Position numbers and translations under genes: made by a program
The notes under the pieces: model-generated
Told to the model about the DNA's origin: nothing
Database searches by the model: none
The model's input: the letters and a program-made list of their open reading frames with translations, nothing else
NCBI GenBank assembly: GCA_002336035.1
Contig: DDED01000047.1
Location: 4,976-14,344 of the forward strand
From: Cellvibrionales bacterium UBA1963
GTDB taxonomy: Bacteria > Pseudomonadota > Gammaproteobacteria > Pseudomonadales > UBA7434
Length of the DNA stretch: 9,369 bases
Reading direction: 5' to 3'
Part shown: in pieces, positions 5,964 through 9,369 of the stretch
Layout of the letters: every line of letters starts with the position of its first letter
Position numbering within the stretch: the first letter of the stretch is position 1

Positions 5964-7892
5964 CTAGAATTTAGCCGCCGTGTAAGACAATGCATGGAAC
6001 AGATGGCGTTTATCAGAATTTTTTCCCTGCGCTCTTAACTGTTGCATGGAATCAACCATCACTTGCAGTTCATTGGCCACTGGCTCGGCTTTACTACCAA
6101 TAGCGTCTAAAACATTGGCTGCATGGATTCTAACCATGGCGTTTGGGTGCCTTAAATGAAACATCAGTTTGGCCAAGGCGACTTTTTCTGCACCTAAATA
6201 GATCAGCGCTTCGGCAGCGGCAATGTTGACATCGGCTGACGGGTCGTTAAGTCGAGGAATTAAGGCGGTTTTTGCGGGCTTAGCTTCAGCTTGCAGAATG
6301 CTACAGCCGACTGCAGCCCAGTACCTAACAACCGCTTCTGGATGAGACAGGCGTTGAACAAAAACAGCTAGATTTTCTACATCAGCTCGACTCGCCAGTT
6401 CGGCTGTTTCAATCACTAAACCGATGGGAAAATCAGCTTGGCGCACTAGATCATAGCCGGTAGTATTTTGTGTTCTTTGGATTAACTCCCCCTCTGGAAT
6501 AAAACCAACGTCCTTATAGTGTCGGTTCATGGCATTTAAATCTTTTCGCATGCTAACAAGTTGTTGTTGAAAGTCAGGGTCGCTAGCGAGATTATTCACT
6601 TCCCATGGGTCACTTGAAATGTCGTATAGTTCTTCAGCTTGTCGGGTTTGCCAAAATCGTTGTTGTATCGGGTTGCATTGACCTTGCTGGCACGTTGCTT
6701 GCCAGGACCTGACTGAGGCGGCCTTCCACAGATAAGCCAAATGCTGGCCGTTAGGTCGGTGAGGCATATAATTACGAATATATTTAAACTGCTTGCTGCG
6801 TAAAGCGCGCACTAGATCAATTCGAGCGTCCATTCTCCCTCGATAGAGGTAGCTATAGGGTTTATTTTCTTGGCTCGTTGGGCTAAAGATATTTTGCCCG
6901 TGCAGGTGTGCAGGTTTCTTTATGCCGGCCAAGTATAATAGGGTGGGCGCAAGGTCAACAATGTCAACGATTTGATCTGTTCTTTTGCTTGAATCATTAT
7001 TTAAAAGGTGTTTGAACTTTTTAGGGACACGAACCATCAGTGGTATTTTTATACCGGTATCATATAAAAAGCGCTTACTTCTTGCCAACGCACCACCGTG
7101 GTCGGAATAATAAAAAACAATGGTATTTTCAAGCTCGTTGGCGGCTTTAAGTTCAGCAATTTTTTGGCCAACTAAATGATCCATTTGCTTAATTTGATCA
7201 TAATATAAGGCCCAGTCAGCTCGGATGTCAGACGTGTCAGGATGATACGGTGGCAGCTCTACCTGTTTAGGGTCGTGGTTTGTGTTTTTCAGTGGTCGGT
7301 GTAATCTGCTTTCATGCGACTCAAATATGTTGAAGACGTGAAAGAAGGGTTGGTTCTCTTGACGATCAGAATAGTTACCTTTATCCCATATTTTGCTATC
7401 GATCCTTTGCCAATCTTGATGGCTTAGATGTCTATCTACAGGGATGTCTGCATCGGTGGCATAGTTGTAATCGGTTTTGTTGTTATTAGTGACATGGTAA
7501 CCTTCAGCACGTAAGTAATCGGTATAAGGTTTAACAAAGTCGGGCACTCTATAGCGACTTCTCATATTATTGGTGCCCATTGCGTTAGCATGCATACCAG
7601 TAAGAATAGAAAAGCGAGTCGGGGCGCAAACGGGTGAGTTAGCAAAGGCATTGTCAAACACGATAGACTGCTGAGCGAGTAAATCTATGTTGGGCGAAGT
7701 GGCAAATTCGTCCCCATAGGCACCGAGCAAAGGACTGTTGTCCTCGCTAACAATCCATAATATGTTGGGTCTAACATTTCCATCTTTAATGCTGTCCATG
7801 GCCATGGCAGAACTGCTGCTTAGCATTTGGGTAAGTAAGCCTGCCAGAATTAATCCGGTTCGATAGCTTAAGCTTATAAATGTTAGTCTCAT
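5964..7892 (-). CDS. Secreted sulfatase (heparan-N-sulfatase-like) with C-terminal HEAT-like repeats
   Basis: A 642-residue exported sulfatase of the alkaline-phosphatase superfamily that removes sulfate from an organic, probably glycan, substrate. Residues 1-31 are a signal peptide ending in SSAMA. Metal-site residues appear as SEDN at 49-52 (Glu-Asp instead of the usual Asp-Asp). The formylglycine site is CAPTR at 89-93, with Cys89 as the residue to be oxidised, followed by FSILTG. Lys139 in NNNKTD and YSDHGG at 262-267 complete the pocket. The catalytic part ends near 470 with ELYDISSDPWEVNNLA at 421-436. Residues about 503-605 form three HEAT-like units (HPEAVVRYWAA, DPSADVNIAAAEAL, HPNAMVRIHAANVL). 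The ATG at 7892 has only a weak AAGAA upstream. A second sulfatase lies 247 bases upstream in the same direction. The maturation enzyme is not in the window. Class is certain, substrate is not. Confidence 0.93.
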   Translation of the reverse strand: MRLTFISLSYRTGLILAGLLTQMLSSSSAMAMDSIKDGNVRPNILWIVSEDNSPLLGAYGDEFATSPNIDLLAQQSIVFDNAFANSPVCAPTRFSILTGMHANAMGTNNMRSRYRVPDFVKPYTDYLRAEGYHVTNNNKTDYNYATDADIPVDRHLSHQDWQRIDSKIWDKGNYSDRQENQPFFHVFNIFESHESRLHRPLKNTNHDPKQVELPPYHPDTSDIRADWALYYDQIKQMDHLVGQKIAELKAANELENTIVFYYSDHGGALARSKRFLYDTGIKIPLMVRVPKKFKHLLNNDSSKRTDQIVDIVDLAPTLLYLAGIKKPAHLHGQNIFSPTSQENKPYSYLYRGRMDARIDLVRALRSKQFKYIRNYMPHRPNGQHLAYLWKAASVRSWQATCQQGQCNPIQQRFWQTRQAEELYDISSDPWEVNNLASDPDFQQQLVSMRKDLNAMNRHYKDVGFIPEGELIQRTQNTTGYDLVRQADFPIGLVIETAELASRADVENLAVFVQRLSHPEAVVRYWAAVGCSILQAEAKPAKTALIPRLNDPSADVNIAAAEALIYLGAEKVALAKLMFHLRHPNAMVRIHAANVLDAIGSKAEPVANELQVMVDSMQQLRAQGKNSDKRHLFHALSYTAAKF

Positions 7893-7936
7893 GTTCTTAA
7901 TTCTTTATGATGTAGTAGGGCTACGCAAGTGAACGT

Positions 7937-7942
7937 TGTCAA
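7937..7942 (-). promoter_or_regulatory. Possible -35 element upstream of the HEAT-repeat sulfatase
   Basis: A perfect minus-strand TTGACA lies 45 bases before the sulfatase ATG. At 17-18 bases spacing only CCTACT or CTACTA is available as a -10 box, which is poor. It could give this gene its own promoter in the 247-base gap after the other sulfatase. Confidence 0.22.
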
Positions 7943-8060
7943 TAATCTATGTAACAGTAAAAATGGTTTATTGAGCAGGGCAACGCATCTATTTAGCCAT
8001 CTGTGAGCTGGACAGAAAAGAGATTTATTCATTTAAATTCTGACAAGAAAAGGAGGGTAA

Positions 8061-8162
8061 ATGCGAGCTTTAACAACCCCATCACTTCACCGAGCGTCAC
8101 CTTCTGTCATGTCCCAAAACGAAACGGGTCTGCTGTTGTTCAGTTACAGCCCCGATTATTGA
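8061..8162 (+). CDS. Candidate small plus-strand ORF (33 residues) with strong ribosome binding site
   Basis: AAAGGAGGGTAA directly before ATG gives one of the best Shine-Dalgarno arrangements in the window, but on the strand opposite to all other genes. The peptide begins MRALTTPSLH and ends in FSYSPDY; I do not recognise it. Its end is antisense to the last codons of the upstream sulfatase. No promoter or terminator was found for it. It may well be a chance purine run, since the same bases read as CCCTCCTTTTC on the minus strand. Confidence 0.18.
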   Translation: MRALTTPSLHRASPSVMSQNETGLLLFSYSPDY

Positions 8163-9369
8163 ACCCTTTTCTATCACATACAGCCAACTCGGTTTCTATG
8201 CCAAGATCACCCTGTTGCTCCATCCATCGAGCCAATTTTTTTTTCAATGCCGCGACTTTGCGTGAGTGTTGAGGCTGACTAATGATATTTTTTTGTTCAA
8301 AGGGGTCTTTGATTATATTATAGAGTTCAAATTCAGGTCGTTTCTCATAACCAGCATAATTGTCACCAGCAATTTTTTTCTCTATAGCAAGTTCTTCTTT
8401 AAACCAGCTTTTGTTAGTTAAAATATTTGAGAAGATATTATCTGACATTAAATTATGTATTAACTTATATTTTTCATCTCGTACTGAACGTATCGGATAG
8501 GGCGCACCATCATGTATATTCAAACTGGTTTGAATGCCGAAAACATGCGTCTTATGTCCGGTTGCATGACCTTTCAACACAGCCTTAAAGCTTTTGCCGT
8601 CTAAATTTTCCGGTATGGTGTTTGTCGCAAGGTCAGTCAGCGTAGGGATAATGTCAACGTATTCAATCATTGCGTCGGTGCTTATGTCGGCATCTATTTT
8701 ATTTGGCCAGCGAATGATAAAAGCGTTACGAAGGCCGGCATCATAGTTAGTCCATTTACCAAATGGCAAGCTACTGCCTTGTTCGCTGGTGAAAATAAAT
8801 ATGGTATTGTTTTTAATGCCGAGTTTCTCTATCTCATCGTCGATTAAGCCGACCTCACGGTCAAGGTCAGAGACCTCCGCTAAGTATTGTGAAAGACGGT
8901 GGCGAAGACCGGGCGTGTCATTCAAAAAGACCGGCAGTTCAATTTTATTGGGTGGATAAAGACTTGCGTCGCCTCTGTCCCAGGGTTCATGAGGGTTCGA
9001 TGAAGCAATGACCAAGAAAAAGGGCTGGTTTTTATTTCTTGCCATAAACTTTCGGGTTTGCTCAATGCCGAATGACGACTCTCCCTTGGGCCCTTTATTT
9101 ACTTTGCCGGTGCGTTCAAAAGGAAAAGCTTGTCTTGGAAATATATGGCCCTTGCCAGAGAGGCCAACCCGATAACCGAGATTCCTAAAGTAATAGGTGG
9201 CGCTCTTTACGTCATCATAAACGCGAGTATGGTTGCCGTAAGCACCATTTCGCACCGGATAAAGACCCGTATACAATTGCATTCTTGTGGGTGCACACAT
9301 CGCTGTTGCAGTGAATGAACGGGTAAACAACATGCCTTCAGTGGCGATTTTGTCGATATTAGGTGTAAT
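8140..9369 (-). CDS. Sulfatase, heparan-N-sulfatase-like, N-terminus beyond right edge
   Basis: A sulfatase fragment of 409 codons. The frame stays open to position 9369 and the codons before the first ATG (9333) read ITPNIDKIATEG, the usual sulfatase sequence, so that ATG is internal and the gene continues outside the window. The formylglycine site is CAPTR (Cys25 of the fragment) followed by MQLYTG. GLSGKGHIFP, FFLVIASSNPHEPWDRGD, TIFIFTSEQG and FGKWTNYDAGL follow in the same order as the lysine/histidine and metal-binding segments of human SGSH (N-sulfoglucosamine sulfohydrolase). The C-terminal subdomain has ELYNIIKDPFEQKNI. The signal peptide and first metal ligands are missing from view. 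No HEAT repeats are present, unlike the next gene. It is probably periplasmic or extracellular and acts on sulfated polysaccharide; the substrate cannot be read from the sequence. Confidence 0.92.
   Translation of the reverse strand: MTPNIDKIATEGMLFTRSFTATAMCAPTRMQLYTGLYPVRNGAYGNHTRVYDDVKSATYYFRNLGYRVGLSGKGHIFPRQAFPFERTGKVNKGPKGESSFGIEQTRKFMARNKNQPFFLVIASSNPHEPWDRGDASLYPPNKIELPVFLNDTPGLRHRLSQYLAEVSDLDREVGLIDDEIEKLGIKNNTIFIFTSEQGSSLPFGKWTNYDAGLRNAFIIRWPNKIDADISTDAMIEYVDIIPTLTDLATNTIPENLDGKSFKAVLKGHATGHKTHVFGIQTSLNIHDGAPYPIRSVRDEKYKLIHNLMSDNIFSNILTNKSWFKEELAIEKKIAGDNYAGYEKRPEFELYNIIKDPFEQKNIISQPQHSRKVAALKKKLARWMEQQGDLGIETELAVCDRKGFNNRGCN

Noticed and set aside
5961..5977. 6-bp inverted repeat CGGCTA/TAGCCG spanning the stop codon of the HEAT sulfatase
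   Set aside because: It is too short and is not followed by a T tract, so it is not called as a terminator.

Overview
The window looks like a chromosomal segment from a marine or aquatic gammaproteobacterium. The first residues of a MutS and a full-length TalB-type transaldolase are both closest in wording to gammaproteobacterial enzymes. Two secreted proteins carry PEP-CTERM/VPLPA-type sorting tails, and there are two secreted sulfatases. This combination is common in seawater heterotrophs, but I cannot name the genus. Every confident gene is on the minus strand, so the genes are transcribed from right to left.

Layout from left to right. 1-125 is the beginning of mutS, which runs off the left edge. 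126-281 is a short spacer with a stem-loop that may end the next operon. 282-4145 is a tight three-gene operon: a BtuB-like TonB-dependent receptor (1977-4145), a secreted protein with an exosortase-type tail (1052-1987) and a DUF4465 protein with a VPLPA-type tail (282-1049). 4278-4459 upstream of it is a clear cobalamin (B12) riboswitch. 4678-4708 is a strong intrinsic terminator that closes the transaldolase gene (4741-5691). 5964-7892 is a secreted sulfatase with C-terminal HEAT-like repeats. 8140-9369 is a second sulfatase whose N-terminus lies beyond the right edge.

The most interesting part is the riboswitch operon. I read it as a B12-repressed outer-membrane uptake system in which a BtuB-like channel is made together with two surface-anchored proteins that could capture or hand over corrinoids. 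It would be the PEP-CTERM counterpart of the surface cobalamin-binding proteins of Bacteroidetes B12 loci. The riboswitch does not lead straight to the receptor start. Its expression platform puts a strong Shine-Dalgarno sequence into a small hairpin directly before the ATG of a 41-codon leader frame (4132-4257). The stop codon of that frame overlaps the poorly marked TTG/GTG start of the receptor. This suggests B12 control of a leader peptide coupled by translation to the receptor, which is inference and testable.

The rest is mostly ordinary: DNA mismatch repair, a pentose-phosphate enzyme with its own promoter and terminator, and two heparan-N-sulfatase-like enzymes probably used on sulfated glycans.
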